Assembly: GCA_029961685.1 (NCBI GenBank)
Contig: JARWKL010000001.1
Coordinates: forward strand, 56,841,314-56,905,313
Direction of reading: 5' to 3'
Length of the DNA stretch: 64,000 nt
Source of the DNA: Aristolochia californica
Taxonomy: Eukaryota > Streptophyta > Magnoliopsida > Piperales > Aristolochiaceae
In this document: positions 11,505 to 24,900 of the stretch, piece after piece
Layout of the letters: each line of letters begins with the position of its first letter
Position numbering within the stretch: position 1 is the stretch's first letter
Program-made: the position numbers and the translations under genes
Notes under the pieces: model-generated
What the model was told of the DNA's origin: nothing
The model's database searches: none
Seen by the model: the letters and a program-made list of their open reading frames with translations, nothing else

Positions 11505-14500
11505 ATGATTATTCTCTCATGGAATGTTCGTGGAATTGGGTCCTTGCGTCGCCGCGCCTCCATCCGGGACCTCCTTGCCTCTACCAAGGCAAATGTTGTT
11601 GTTCTTCAAGAAACTAAGGTGGTTTCTCTACCCCTTGGATACATCCGCGAATTGTGGCACCTAAAGGAGCCCGGTTGGGCTTCAGTGGATGCAGTGGGAT
11701 TGGCAGGCGGTATCCTATTGATGTGGGACACCAGTATTATTGAGGTGCTCGACCGTTGCAGTGATTCTTATTCCCTTGGCATCAAGCTGCGAGACAAAGG
11801 TTCGGGGAACATTTGGTGCCTAGTTGGTGTCTACGGCCCTACAAGACACCATGAGCGCCACTTATTTTGGGAGGATCTATCGAGGACTTGTCAGAAGTGG
11901 CCTATTCCTCTTTTGCTTGTGGGTGACTTCAATGTCACTCGTTTCTGCCACGAGAAATCCCCGCCGTCCCGGAGAATCACTACCTCCATCAGGCTATTTA
12001 CTGATTTTATTGGCAACTGGGACTTGGACGAGATTGCCCTATCTGGGAAGACCTTTACTTGGTCAAGTGGTAGGCAACCCCCTGTCCTCTCAAAGCTGGA
12101 CCCCCCCCCCCCCCCCCCCTTTGGATCTATCTCTCCAATCCTTTTGGGAGAATATGACCGTTGCATGACCGAGAGGGTGGGCCTTCCCAATCAAGCTTTA
12201 AGATGCTAAAGCTGCTACTGAGGTCTTGGGCTTCTGAAAAGAAGGCCTCCTCCTCAATTGCGAGAACCGATGCCCTTGCTTAGATAGCTGTTCTCGACTC
12301 GGAGGAGGAAGTCAAAGGTCTCTCTTCTCCGGAAGTCTCTCAGAGGTACGCCCTTCAAGGGCAATTGCAGTCCTTCACCCACAGCGAGTTAGTGCACTGG
12401 AAGCAACATGCAAGATTCAAATGGCTCTCTGATGGGGATGCTAATACAAAATTCTTCCATGCAGTTGCCTCTGCATGAAGAAGGGCCAACTGCATTGCCA
12501 TGCTCAACGTCAAAGGTGAGGCAACCTCGGACTGAGCCATTATTTCTGACTCACTGGTGAATTTTTTTGCAGATTTATAATCAGATCACCAGCCACTTCG
12601 GCCCTTCTTCCAAAGGGTTAACCTTCAGGTTATTCCATCAGCTGCAGCCAGTCTCATTGAGCTCCCCTTCTCTACGCGGGAAATTGAAGTTGCAGCCCTT
12701 GGTCTTGCTTTGGATCGTGCTCCTGGCCCGGATGGATTCAACGGGGAATTTTATCGTTGTTGTTGGCCATTTATCAGAGAAGATATTTCCAGCACGGCCC
12801 GCTCCTTTTATCAGCATGACATCGATATAGGAGTATCGGAGCCTCTTTCATCGCCCTCATCCCTAAAAAAGAGGGGGCTGAACTCCCATCCGACTTCTGG
12901 CCGATCAGTCTCACTACCAGTGCATATAAGGTGATTGCGCGCCTTCTTGCTAGTCGTCTCAGAGCAATCCTCCCTATTGCCATTCACCATGGTCAGAGTG
13001 CTTTTATTAAGGGAAGAAACATTCTTGATTCAGCCATGGCATATCATGAACTTAGTCATCATTTCAAGGTCCGAAAGCTCCCCAGATTCATCCTCAAGCT
13101 TGACTTCGAAAAGGCATTTGATAGAGTTAACTGGAAGTTTCTGAATACTCTCCATGGGAAGATGGGATTCGGAGAAAAATGGCGCTTCTGGATACAAAGC
13201 TGCATCTCCTCTGCAAGCTACTCCGTCCTTCTCAATGGCACAACTTGCGGGTATTTTAAGGGTAACAGAGGAATCAGACAGGGAGACCCCCTCTCCCCCC
13301 TACTCTTCAATGTGGTGGCAGAATACCTATCCTCCTTGATCTACTCGGCCAAGAACATGGGATGGCTCCTACCCACAACGGACTGCACAACTTTCGATAT
13401 TTCGATTCTCCAGTTTGCAAATGATACTATTTGCTTCGGGGTTGGTACTATGGATTAGATCAAAAAATTACGTGCCGTGCTGGGATTATTTGAATTGGCT
13501 TCTGGTCAGAGCATAAACTGGGAAAAATTCACTCTCCTTGGCTATCATATTGATCCAGCTGAACTTCGGAATATGGCGGACTATCTGGGATGCTCTGTGG
13601 GAAATATGCCAGCTACGTATCTTGGGCTCCCACATTTTGATTCTCGGCCTTTGGCTTCACTATGGTCCCCCCTCATTGAGAAATTTGAAAAGAGGCTAGC
13701 TACTTGGAGGGGTAAACTCTTAGCAACAGCGGGGCGTCTCACTCTCCTCAAGTCTTGTCTGGCGGGGCTTCCAAATTATCTGTTATCATTCATGCACTGT
13801 CCAGCCTCCGTTTGCTCCAAAATTGATGCTATCCGTCGACGATTTCTGTGGAGGGGTTCTGAAGATACCTTTAGATACCATCTGGTCAGTTGGAAGGATA
13901 TTTGCATGCCCCATAATAGGGGAGGTTTGGGCATTCGGCTTACAAAAGAAATGAACAAAACTCTTATGCTCAAATGGATTTGAAATTTTAACAACAAGCA
14001 CAACAGCTTATGGAAGAATATGGTGAAATTCTACCTTCAGTTTTCGGGTGCATAGTGGAGAGAGGGTGGCGCTGCTTGCCTCCTATCCCCGATATGGAAA
14101 TCAGTTTTCAAGCTCCTTCCAGTATTTAGAGATGCTACCGCATTTCACACGGGCAATGGAAGGACCCTTCTCTTCTGGTCGAATGAATGGTGTGGCCCCC
14201 GATCTCTCTCAGAGGACTTTCTAGGGCTGCATAGGGTGGCAAACAACCTCTCTTGCTCTGTGGCCGATTCATGGAGTGATCACTCGTGGAGTCTTCAGTT
14301 TTGTCGGGGATTAAATGATGAGGAATCGTTGGCTTTTTGTTCTCTCCTTACTAAACTCAGCAGTACTATTCTTCGAGAGCACTCAATTGATAAGATGATT
14401 TGGAAGCCCAGTAATAATGGTTGATTCACTGTCACTTTGGCTTACTCTCATATAAAAAAGCAAGACTATAGTCCTCATGAGCACAAGGCAAATCTGGCTT

Positions 14501-15473
14501 GGAAACTCTCAGCGCCAAGCAAAATCAAGTTCTTCGTGTGGTCAGCTATCAGAGAACAGATTCTTACTTCAGACAACCTTCACAGAAGAGGCTTCACTGC
14601 CCCCGATCTTTCTTGTCCCCTATGCGGTGAGTGTAAAGAGACAGTCCAGCATGTTCTCTTACACTGTGGATTTTCGTGGCAAGTTTGGAGGAAGATATTC
14701 CAGAAAATCGGACTCCAACTGGGGCTACATCAGGACCTCTTTAGCACCTTTGAGATGATTCGAGGGATTCTCCTTCCTCGGCTGGGCAAGTTAATTCTTT
14801 TAGCCTGTCTTACTCATGTTGCATGGTGCATTTGGCTCGAGCGGAACAACCGAAGATTCAACTCCAAAGCTAGTACCCCAGACAACAAGGCTTCTCATGC
14901 CGTTGGCCTCATCTTGAGTTGGCTTCATACAAAGAAGGTTTTGCCACTCTTTCAGGGGTTTCCCTTCGGGAAAATTGGAATTTGATCGCTCACATGTGTG
15001 GCCCTAGCAGAGCTCCTAGAATGGTTATCTGGGATCCTTCTCCCAGTGACTGCATAAAGCTGAATTTTGATGGTAGTGCTATTGGATGTCCTGGTCCAGC
15101 AGGAGCAGGTGGTATATTCAGAGGTCACAATGGAGACCCTATTCTTTCTTATGCAGGTCCGGTGGGCATTGCCGATTCTAATACTGTTGAAGTTAGTGCT
15201 CTACTGTTTGACCTCCAAATCTTCAGAGATCGTCTGCATGGCAAGTTAATCATTGAAGGCGACTCGAAGACGGTTATTAGTTGGTGTTCCAAAGACAACC
15301 TTCCCCCTTGTCGCCACTGGCCCATCACTGATAGTATTGCTAACATTGTATCTTCTTTGTATTGTAATTGGAATCTCATTCCTAGATCAACCAACTCTCT
15401 GGCTGATAAATTGGCTAAATTCGAAACTTCCCAACAATCTCTCATTGTATGGGAAGGATTCCCTCCTTTGTAA
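11505..15473 (+). pseudogene. LINE ORF2: endonuclease, reverse transcriptase, zf-RVT, RNase H; frameshifted
   Basis: The endonuclease/exonuclease/phosphatase domain starts SWNVRGIGSLRRRASIRD (11505) with VGDFNVTR near 11930. It breaks at an 18-base C run (12102-12119). The reverse transcriptase is in another frame (12931-13983): [25 protein letters not shown], and at about 13414 FANDTICFG, where the usual YADD has its first Asp changed to Asn. A TAG at 13456 follows. The zf-RVT domain is at 14500-14700 ([18 protein letters not shown]). RNase H is at 15050-15470 (NFDGS, EVSAL, EGDSK acidic residues), again in a different frame. Catalytic loss and shifts make it dead. Confidence 0.88.
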
Positions 15474-15588
15474 TTTGCTCTTTTGAGCTTTTGTCTTAAT
15501 AAAAATCAGCATCATTTAAAAAATAAATAAATAAATAAGATAATTACATCAATGACACCCAAGTTTGTCTATATCTTCTAACACTAAT

Positions 15589-15789
15589 AAGTTGTGTAAA
15601 TTGATTTTTTTTTTTTTTTTGTGGCTGGTTAAACTCGCGAAGTACTTTTTTCTCTGCACTTTCTTTTCACATTATTGATATATGCATGGTTTATAGAGTT
15701 TCTATCATGTCGATTTATTTGCTAGTATATCAAGTAATCCTGTCTTATAAAATTGTGGATCTTGTAATGAAGTTTCTCGTGTTAGCCAG
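15589..15789. other. RAD50 intron end before the first visible exon
   Basis: T-rich sequence leading to the acceptor at 15788-15789. A poly-T run lies at 15605-15620. Confidence 0.6.
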
Positions 15790-15904
15790 ATATACAAAAG
15801 CTCTTGAGGTGATTAAAAAGCTCCACAAGGACCAAGCTCAAGAAATAAAGACATACAAGCTGAAGTTGGAGAACCTTCAGACCTTAAAAGATGCAGCATT
15901 TAAG
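15790..15904 (+). CDS. RAD50: RAD50 exon (window exon 1)
   Basis: It encodes [15 protein letters not shown] and onward, the start of the first coiled-coil arm just after the N-terminal lobe. The acceptor is ccag|A and the donor AAG|gttctt. The first base completes a codon begun in an exon left of the window. Confidence 0.95.
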
Positions 15905-18900
15905 GTTCTTTGCCTACATTTGTGTTGTTTATTCTGTACTTAATTTGCAGACTCTGTTTTTTAAGTAGCTTATATCTTTTCTTTGTGGATAACCTCACTC
16001 ATTTGAGATGATGGCTATGATACCTTTTTTAAGACCTTTCTTTATTTCATGTTCAAGATGGACCCGACAATGCCTTTTTGGAGGTTCCTTTTACGTTAGA
16101 AGTATCTATCTGAAAAATATCTCTTGAGTATGTTTGATTAGACAATTGTTTTTGAGGATAATGAGAATTTCATTAATTGAAGGAATTGCAACAACAACAA
16201 CATAGGTGTGTTGAAAGGAACAAGCATGAAAACCAAAAAAAAAATCCATGAGATCATCAAATGGACAAAAGAAAAAGAACAGTCTGTGTTCATCAAATGA
16301 AAAAATTGTCTCCCTCTATAAGATGCTCCAAAGGAACGCCTTAATGAGCAAAAGATTTTGTAGTAGAATTTGTGCTATGCACTGAGTGAATTTGTCAAGA
16401 GACTAAGGAGAAAAGGCAATAATTGTAATTGTAAAATTTTGTAATCATGGAGTTCAAGGTAAGAGCAAGTGGAAAGAAAGGGTGAAGAAAGAGAAGAAAG
16501 GGAAGAGGAGATGAGAGGAACTACGTACAAAAAGGCCTGACTCCCACTGTATTTTATTAATCACTTAAGTTAACATAACATATAATGACTAGATTGCTCC
16601 ATCAAAGGAGGCACCGGTTGAGGAGCAAATTCCTTTCTGGTGTGGAGCCAGCTGGAATCCATACCCACGGTAAAAGAGACTGTACTATCCAGATTGCTGA
16701 ACTTGGAATTGAGTTTCCGAATATTTCTCTCGAGCCATAGACACCAAGGGATGTGAGCAAGGCAAGCAGAGAGTAGAAGATTGCCAATTTTTGGAAGGCG
16801 AGTCCCCAACACCATCTGAAAAGTGCCGAAAGATCCTAATGGAGGCCCACTTGACTTTGACCTTAGACCTTGGAAAACAATTGCCATCATATCCAAACTA
16901 GACTGGTTTTTATCCAAAACAGCCCCTTGGGACTTTGGAATGAGATCTTTTTAGAGCCATTGCTGAATCGGTGGGAACCCTTGTCAAGCTAGATGGCATC
17001 ACTTTGGAAGCTAGGTCACTGAATCAGGCCATGCTGAAAATGATTCTGGCACAAGATTTCAACTCCAAAAGATGGCAGCAATCTGTATACTCAACGCTGC
17101 TCGGTGTAACTTAGGTTGGCCATGAAGGTCTAAAATGTTGGAGGCGTGGTGGTAGATGATGGTGGTGCATTTCAAAATTTAAACCACCTTGGTAGTGGGC
17201 CCCTTGATTATTCAGCATTGATGCCCTCTGCGTGCCAATGCCCATTGTACATTGGGACAATCACTAGGTGATCAAGCTGAATCGAGCTTTGACCACCATG
17301 CAAGGGCAGTTGTCAAGGAGTACGCTTACTGTATCAAGGTGAGGTGTCACCATTGCCTTTTTTGCACTCATGATGTCCACTCCAAGTTTGACTAGTAAGT
17401 AGTTTGTTTGATTAACTAAAAAACCTAGGGGTCGACTCCACCTTGCCAAATTGGTAGTTGTGTGCCAAGCTGGACATTGGATTTAAGGATCCGTTTGCAT
17501 GAACAACTTAGTTGTTGTTAAACTCATGTCCGGGTTATCTCCTCTATTACTAGCCACATCTCTGCTTGGCTCCACTCCAGGAAGGAGTTCTTGGCTCTCT
17601 TTTGGATTTTGCCCAGGGAAAATTGGAGCACCCTTGCCCAGTGAGGAGGTCTGTTGAAGCCTCCAAAATTGCAGGAATGACGTTCCCCTGATCCAGCCTA
17701 CATCAAAATGAATTTTGATGGCAGCTCCCTCGACAACCCTGGTTTGGCTGGTTATGGTGGGGCCTTCCATGACTCCGCCAGTATCCAGCTTTTGTCCTAT
17801 TCCGGTCCTATGGGCATAGCGGACTCCACTGCTGTTGAGCTTTAGGCCCTCCTCAGAAGCCTCTTCATGTTTCGTGAGCATTTCTCTAGGCCGCTTCACA
17901 TTGAGGGAGACTCCGCGGTGATCATTGGATGGTTCTCCTCTCCCTTTCCCCCGCCATGGCGTCACTGGGATGTTTACCATTCCATTTTGGACATTCTCCC
18001 CTTTATTACCTTTATTTGGTCCCATGTTCCCCGTTCTGCCAATTCTGTTGCAGACGGTTATGCTAAGCAAGTGACCTCCCTCCATGCTCCTCTTGTAAGG
18101 AGGAGGCCTACATAATCTTGTTTTGTTTTGTTTTGTTTTAATGCAATCATCACTTTCTCAAAAAAAAAAAAAAAAACTTATAGGTAAGACCCAAACTTGT
18201 AGCTTCAGCTTCTGTAAAGAACTTTTGTGGTGCTCCTGTGTTTATCAAAGCAATGGTCTCTCACCCATTTATGTAGACTTGTTGGTTCTGCACTTTCTTT
18301 GTCCTCAACTGGTGGTGGTGTATTCAGCATGCACTATGGACTATTTGCTACCACAATCACTTTTGAATTCACCTTCTGCTTGAACAAGTCCTCTCATTCG
18401 TGCGTCTCTGTCCAAATGCTTTCTGGCACTCTTCTCTGCTATGAATGTATGAATGTATGAATGTCCCTATCACATGGGGCCCTTTCAATTCCGTCTACAG
18501 TTTACTTATGTGCAATCTTGTTAAACCATCGACGCTTAACCCATTGCATTGGGCAAATGTGTCTTGGTCGACTTGGATTGCACTCACTGTTAGAACCTTG
18601 TTGGCTTTGTCTTCTATCTCGCCCAAAACCCATAGACCGATTGCCAAACAAACTCAAACACCCTCAACTCATGCTCCCGTAGATTGTGTGATGCAATAGG
18701 GCATTTGGCCAAACAATTTCTGCATGCATGCTCTCATCTGACTGTTCTGCATTACTGGACTCATCTGTCCCTACAAATAGTTTGAACTCATGCCCAAGGT
18801 TCCCTTGTGCTTAAAACCTACATGAGCTGCCTTTTGCCCCGACTTTAGTTGGGTTGCCTCACAACATGTTGAGTTTTGGCGGCCTGTCCACTTTGTGGTC

Positions 18901-21900
18901 CATTCTATTGCCTTGTTGCCCTGTTTATCAGTGATGTGCTTGCTTTACTCAATCAGCGTGGTTGCCCCTCAGTTGTCGCTCTTGCAGCTACCACTCAAGT
19001 GTTTTTGTTCGGTCTCTAGCTGCCTTTAGCTTTGCTTGTAACACCTCCATCTTCCCTGAAACTTGATGCCTTGTTGCCCCCATAGGTCATTCAGTAGGAT
19101 ATTGCAGGATTACAAATTGCTTTTCCATCTCTTGCTCCCTGACAATGAACAAGGCAAATGTCCTTGTCTCTAGTGCAAGAGCAAACTCGAACATAGCTCT
19201 GGTGCAACATTGCACTCTTCAGAAATACTTTGGCCCTCAAGCTGCTCAAGCCTGGCTTCCACCGCAACTAGGCACGATTGACTCTAAGTGAATTCAGAAA
19301 CGGTCTTTGTTGCCCTGTTGATTTTGCTTCGGTGCTCTAGGTATCTGACTTATCTCAGATAATGGAATTTGTGCCAATGAGAAGCTCACACCCTTTTTGT
19401 ATAGGATTTGAAGTGTAATGTCTTCTGGTATTGATGTCAGGATTATTGGCCAATTATTCTTTCAATTAGGTCAGATTTCGGTTACCCAATGATTTTCTGT
19501 GATAATTGCCTGGTCGGATATCTGCAATAATACATAAATCTTTTCTTTTCTACCCGGTCAGCCCATAACTGAACTATAAATTGCAGGTTAACCTGATTTT
19601 GCCATTATGGCACCAGTAACTCCGACTTGTGGCCATTATGCTATGCTCGTCTGTTATGCTTGTGGCCATTATTGTGTCGGATATGACTCCTGAATCATAA
19701 TTACTTGGCGACTTCCAGCACTCAGAGTCCTTCAGTTCCTTTATTAAGCAATCTGTCCTTTAGGAGCTTACCCTACTTCCTGAGACTGTGCATGCCACTA
19801 AGAACCAACTCTAGAGCATGCAACACTCGGCTGAGTGGTGCACAACATTGGTCCACTGGGGTTGCTCACTCATACCACCATTCAGCTTGGACATCTACAT
19901 GCAGATCTCTTGTTCTGCACTCTGTTTTATCACCCTGGCAGATATGCACACTTGGCAAAAATGCGTGTTTCTCACAAACTGGCCTGGCTGCCTTGCGTGA
20001 GTGCATAACAAGGTGCTGGCATTGTCTTCCGCACACGCATGGGCACTTGGCCTCTGCTGGCCTGTGCCTCGCATCTTGATTCCGGTATTCTGCCTTTCAC
20101 CACAATGCTTGGATGGGTGTCCTTGATTAGCTTTCATTTTAGAGGATTTTGGCACTGCCCCTGCTATGCCACCATTACTGTGTCTCTTGCCTTCCATGGT
20201 TTCACACGCGTCGTCCATTCCAAGTTCAAGCTTCAATATCTGCATCACATACCATAGCTGCTATCCATTTTGTCTGGATGGATCTCCAAGGGAGCCCCTC
20301 AAACTAGCCTTCCCCCTCGTTCAGGGTTAAACCCTTGGCTTCGATGCTCCTGGCAAAACAACTAAGTTCACCGCTCGCTGTATTAGACATGATCCATTCC
20401 AACTTGGATAAGTTCTAGTGTCAAATATTCTACCATCTGAATCGTTGCTTTGATACTAACTACCATGGTGTGAGGCCTTACCCACTCGTGGAACAAGCTT
20501 ACACCATGTGGTCTAATGTCCTAAAGTGGAAGTGACGCTAGTCAGCCTTCCCAAATTGTTAACATGGGCAGAGTTGCGGAAACATTGTAGCTAGTATAGC
20601 CAACAGAGACAGAGAGGGAAAGAATACACCATGTACACAAAATAATGTATTTTATTTCAAAACTATGAAGAAAGACAAGTGCAAGGCTTAATATGGATCC
20701 TAGGATACTTTTCTGATCATGCTTAAGTTCTACAGCATGCAGACTAGTTTGCCCTGGTTTGGTAAAGGCCTAGTGGACTGACTGATGCATAAGCCTTACA
20801 CTTTGGTCCTATTTATAGGCCTTTACATATGTTACTACTGACCCCCATTAATCTTGTAACCCCTGAACATAAATGACTAAGACGTTATGGTTACAATTGC
20901 CCACAAACACCCTTCACTTACATAGGTTACAGTTAGTGTTACTTTCTGTTTGTGTTTATATATAGCATGAACTTTGTCTATTTAATTGAACTTTAGTGCA
21001 ACTTCTGCTGTTCAAATGCTTTTCTACTGTTGCTGTGGCCTTTTTATATCTATCTTTAGTGTTTTGATGCACATATTAGAGATATGAACGTTAGAATTTA
21101 TAAATATCCTGTCATTACCTCTACAGAAACTTTTTTCTTGTTTTTGGCTCTTTTACCAGCTTAGGGAAAGTATTGCTCAAGATCAAGAGAGAACCGAATC
21201 TTTCATTTCTCAAATGCAAGAACTGGAACAGAACATTCAAAATGTGGAGCGTAAGATCTCTTCCACGGAAACAACTTTAAAGGAATTGCAGGCGGTGCAA
21301 GATGAGATATCAATCAAGGATACTAAGCGAAGCATGTTGTTCAAGCTCCAGCAGACCCAGTATGCTAATCTGGCTGAAGAAAATGAAGGTCAGATGAAGG
21401 CATTACGTACCACATACAAAAAAAATAAAAAAATGTTAATGGCATTACTTGTCTGGCTGGATGTGCATTCATTGGTTGTGTGGCTTCATTTATGCATTTC
21501 TATGGGTCACATTGCGTGGGTATTATTACTCCCGAAGTTGTGAGTTTGAAGCATAGCCAGACCTGTAATACAATTTCTGTATTTGGTAAATGCTTGTACT
21601 CCTAATATTTCTAAACTTTCAGGCCATTTTACTGATGCTTTCTTTCGCCAGACACTGATGAGGACTTGAAGGAATGGCAATCGAAATTTGAAGAAAAAAT
21701 TGCTCAGTTGGAGTCCAAAATAAGAAAGCTAGAGAGGCACATGAATGACGTGGAAACTGAGAGTACACTTACCTCACAGCAGATTAATGCATCCACACGG
21801 GAGATTGCAAAGCTTCAAGCTGAAGCTGAAGTAATATGCCACAAGTGCATCATTTTCTCTTTTTCTCCATGTTTAGGTGGAAATATGTCTATTAGTGTGG

Positions 21901-24900
21901 CTTGCAGCTGATGTAACGAATCAGTATTAGTTATTGTGTTTTGTCTGAAGAATCTCTGCATTTTGTCGTTGTAGGAAGTAGTTGATTAAATGTCTTAATG
22001 TCTGTAGCTGATATATTATGTCACAAGCTTTATCATGAAGTGCATGTATCTGTTCATGTGATTGCTTAGTCAACCCTATGAGGTTTTTTGGCCATGGTAG
22101 TGGCATGGTGGACAAATATAAGGGCAACTTCTGATCAAACACCTAAACTACTGCCTGAGTGCATAAGTCTTTAGTCTGATATAAGCAGCTCTTTTCATGA
22201 GCATGTTTCAGAGGTTTTCTGTGAGAGAATTGGTGTGCATGTTTTTGTTGTGAACTTATAACAAGGTTTACTTGTTTTCAGGGTTATGAAGCTGTGAAGC
22301 ATGAACGTGATACAGCAATTCAGAAGTTCTTTTCGGAGCATAATCTGGGACCTCTTCCTAATTTGCCTCTAAGCAATGAAGTAGCATTTAACCTTATTAA
22401 TCAAGCTAAAATGAGGTTGATGGATCTTGAGACAGACTTGCTGGATAAAAAGGTGTGACTATGTTATAGTTTAATATGTGTTTTTATATTTTATGGACCT
22501 TATTGTTGCATTTGGCATACTGTATGGCGAGTAGATTCAATTGTGAAGTGAGGCAAACACAAATACCTAAAATTGTCTTGTTTAAGAGAGGATGAGAGGG
22601 AACTAATTATTTTCTTATGCTTTTTCCTTTGTTTTATGCTGTAAAAAAGCTCCATTTCAATGACTTCAGTCTAGAAATTAAGTACAAGCTATCACTTGTC
22701 CTTTTTCCATTTCAATGACTTCAGTCTAGAAATTAAGTACAAGCTATCACTTGTCCTTTTTTCACTTAATGTCAATGTCTTAATTGTTTTTTCTTTATCT
22801 GAGATGGTATGTAAAGAATGGAGAAGGACAGGGAATACCACCAGCAAATGAGAAGCTAAGATAGCCAAAGTACATCAATTGCAAAACAAAAAATATGCAA
22901 CCCTTGTCGAGCACAAGCTGGGGGAGCCCAGGGGAAAGGAGAAGGCTAGGGTGACTAGTATCACTGAATCACACTTCTGATGTTTTTACATGACACATCA
23001 ATTCCTGTTTTTTTTTTTTTTTTTTAAAAGGGGAAACTGTGGCCTTTTTGCCTTCAATTATTGGGGTACACATCTCTAACTTGGATCGTGTCTTCGGATC
23101 CTCAAAACCCAAGATACAAGTCAGCTCGGTCTATCTTTGGTCCATAACAGAAAAACTGTGTAGACTAAATCAGCCCCAGAAAAGAATCTAAGTATATAAA
23201 AAATAAAAAATCTTGAAGAAAAGAATGACCGTCTAGTATTTTTGTCAAATGTTTTAATTGAAATTTCAAGAAAAAAAGTTAAAAATACATACATGACAAG
23301 TTGAGAAACATATAGTCCTTTGATCTAATAAATTTCTTTCTTTAATAGAAATCTTTTACTATCAAGTTGAAGTTTCAATGCTCTCATCAATTAAATGAAC
23401 ATTTTTTGGTCATCGACTTTGGGTTGGATGATATAAACTGTGTGGGCCATTTGATTATAGAAATTTAAAATTTTCTTGGATCCAAACCTTGGATCATCTA
23501 TTCAAGACAAGTTCAAGGGTGTTAGTAGTTTGCATTATTTACAATCATTGTGTTAATTATTTTAAAAATATTATTGTAATCTTGTATATATTTGGAGTTG
23601 GGTTGGGGAAAAGAAATCACTTTGATAAGTGCATAAACAACTTGATTGTTAGTTTTTTGGACAATGAAAATTTGTAACAGCATCATATAATGTACTGTTG
23701 ACAATCAATTATTCATAATATATAAAATCCTAAGTAGAACGGTGTGCAAGATGAGTCTCACTGTAGGTACACATTTTTTTTGAAATGGTGATGATTTTAT
23801 TTCAAAGGAAAACAAGAAAATACAGCATGGGATGCCTCCCCTAACAACCACCGTAGGTACACATCATTGTATCAAGTTGACTGGCCTGAGACTCTGGTGG
23901 ACTTCTCCAAGGTTCAAGCAACTTAGCAAGGTGCTATTTATACCGTGAGATAGGGGGTATGCCTGAGACAGGTGTACACCCCTATTTGACTCAAGCCCTT
24001 TTGAAATTTGAGTTGACCTTTCTGAGTGATCAGATGACTTGTATGAGACACGATAGGACTCTACCTGAAATGCCAGTTGACTCAGCAAGTGAGGCAACAC
24101 TGCATCAATATAAGTACGATAGTATGCTTTAGGATTTGTATTGTACCTTAACATTTCCCTCATCTTTTTTTTGTGTTTGATTTTTTAGTACATCTCATTG
24201 ATGGCAACAACTATGTAGTTCAAGTTTTAATTTGGCTGTCAAACTAAATTGCCTGAGATTAAATTTCAGAAAGCTAGTGAAACGGAGCTGAAATCTTTAT
24301 GGGATAGATATGTGGGTGCAAGCAACCAGTGCAGTGAATCTGAAGGTCAGAGGCAGGCCAAAATAGCGATGAAGGTCTGTATGAGAGTTGGTAATAGCAT
24401 ATAGCTGCCTTTGGTCCCTACAATGATAGTCATGTAAGACTATGCTGATGCAATACACTTTCAGGTAAGCATCTTGAAGCAGATAGAAGAGAAAGAGAAT
24501 GAACGAGATGAGGCTGAGATTGAACTATCAAACCATAATCTTTCACGCATTGATGAGAAGGAAAAGAACACGGTGATTAGTCCAGACCAGTCTTTAAGCT
24601 TCAGAAGATTTCAATTTACTATTATGAACTTCATTTAATCAACTTCTTCTGCAGCACATGGAGGTGGAGAGGAAGTCTACTCAATTGAAAGAGAGAAATT
24701 ATGAGTTCAACATAAACCAAAAGCAACTTGAAATATCCAGTTTGGATCAGAGGATTAAAGGTCTTTATCGTGATAAAGATGTTATGGCTAGTGACTCTGA
24801 GGATAGAGTGAAGTTAGATGTAAAAAGAGACGAATTAGAAGGCCTCAAGAAAAAACATAAGAAGATGCAAGTCAATTTCACTTTTTGTGCTTAACTTATG

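Larger units (their letters stand above)
10518..15545 (+). mobile_element. LINE family A, near-complete 5.0 kb copy with 11-base target duplication
   Basis: The L1-type element body is 10529-15534, flanked by ataagataatt at 10518-10528 and 15535-15545. It starts inside ORF1, so it is 5'-truncated, and ends with the family tail and an A-rich (aaat)n end. ORF1 and ORF2 with endonuclease, reverse transcriptase, zf-RVT and RNase H domains can be followed. This is the reference copy for the fragments at 22, 4868, 7652 and 43976. It is inactive. Confidence 0.92.
10273..15583 (-). repeat. copia 5' LTR split by a LINE
   Basis: The LTR is in two parts, 10273-10528 and 15546-15583, separated by a 5.0 kb LINE and the LINE's duplicated target. 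Compared with the intact LTR at 4092-4405, the break falls inside ataagataattacatc. Confidence 0.9.
4087..15588 (-). mobile_element. Ty1/copia retrotransposon, minus strand, with three nested LINEs
   Basis: The element runs from 4092 to 15583 and is flanked by the 5-base target duplication CTAAT (4087-4091 and 15584-15588). LTRs start TGTTGATTTTC and end TCTAACA on the plus strand. Domains on the minus strand read leader, protease, GAG-pre-integrase, integrase, reverse transcriptase, RNase H, polypurine tract, which is the copia order. LINEs interrupt it at 4868-5505, 7652-8006 and 10529-15534, the last inside the 5' LTR. Many stops and shifts make it inactive. It sits in the RAD50 intron before 15790. 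Confidence 0.92.

Noticed and set aside
1..15789. N-terminal RAD50 exons with Walker A
   Set aside because: Both strands were scanned for the conserved N-lobe and nothing matched. The missing exons must lie left of the window.
19895..20248. 117-codon minus-strand frame
   Set aside because: No domain recognised and it sits within a repeat-like block. Best read as chance openness in sequence of this composition.
24865..24871. GT donor for the RAD50 exon ending near 24866
   Set aside because: It leads to an in-frame TGA at the start of the next exon and breaks a conserved stretch; the GC donor fits.
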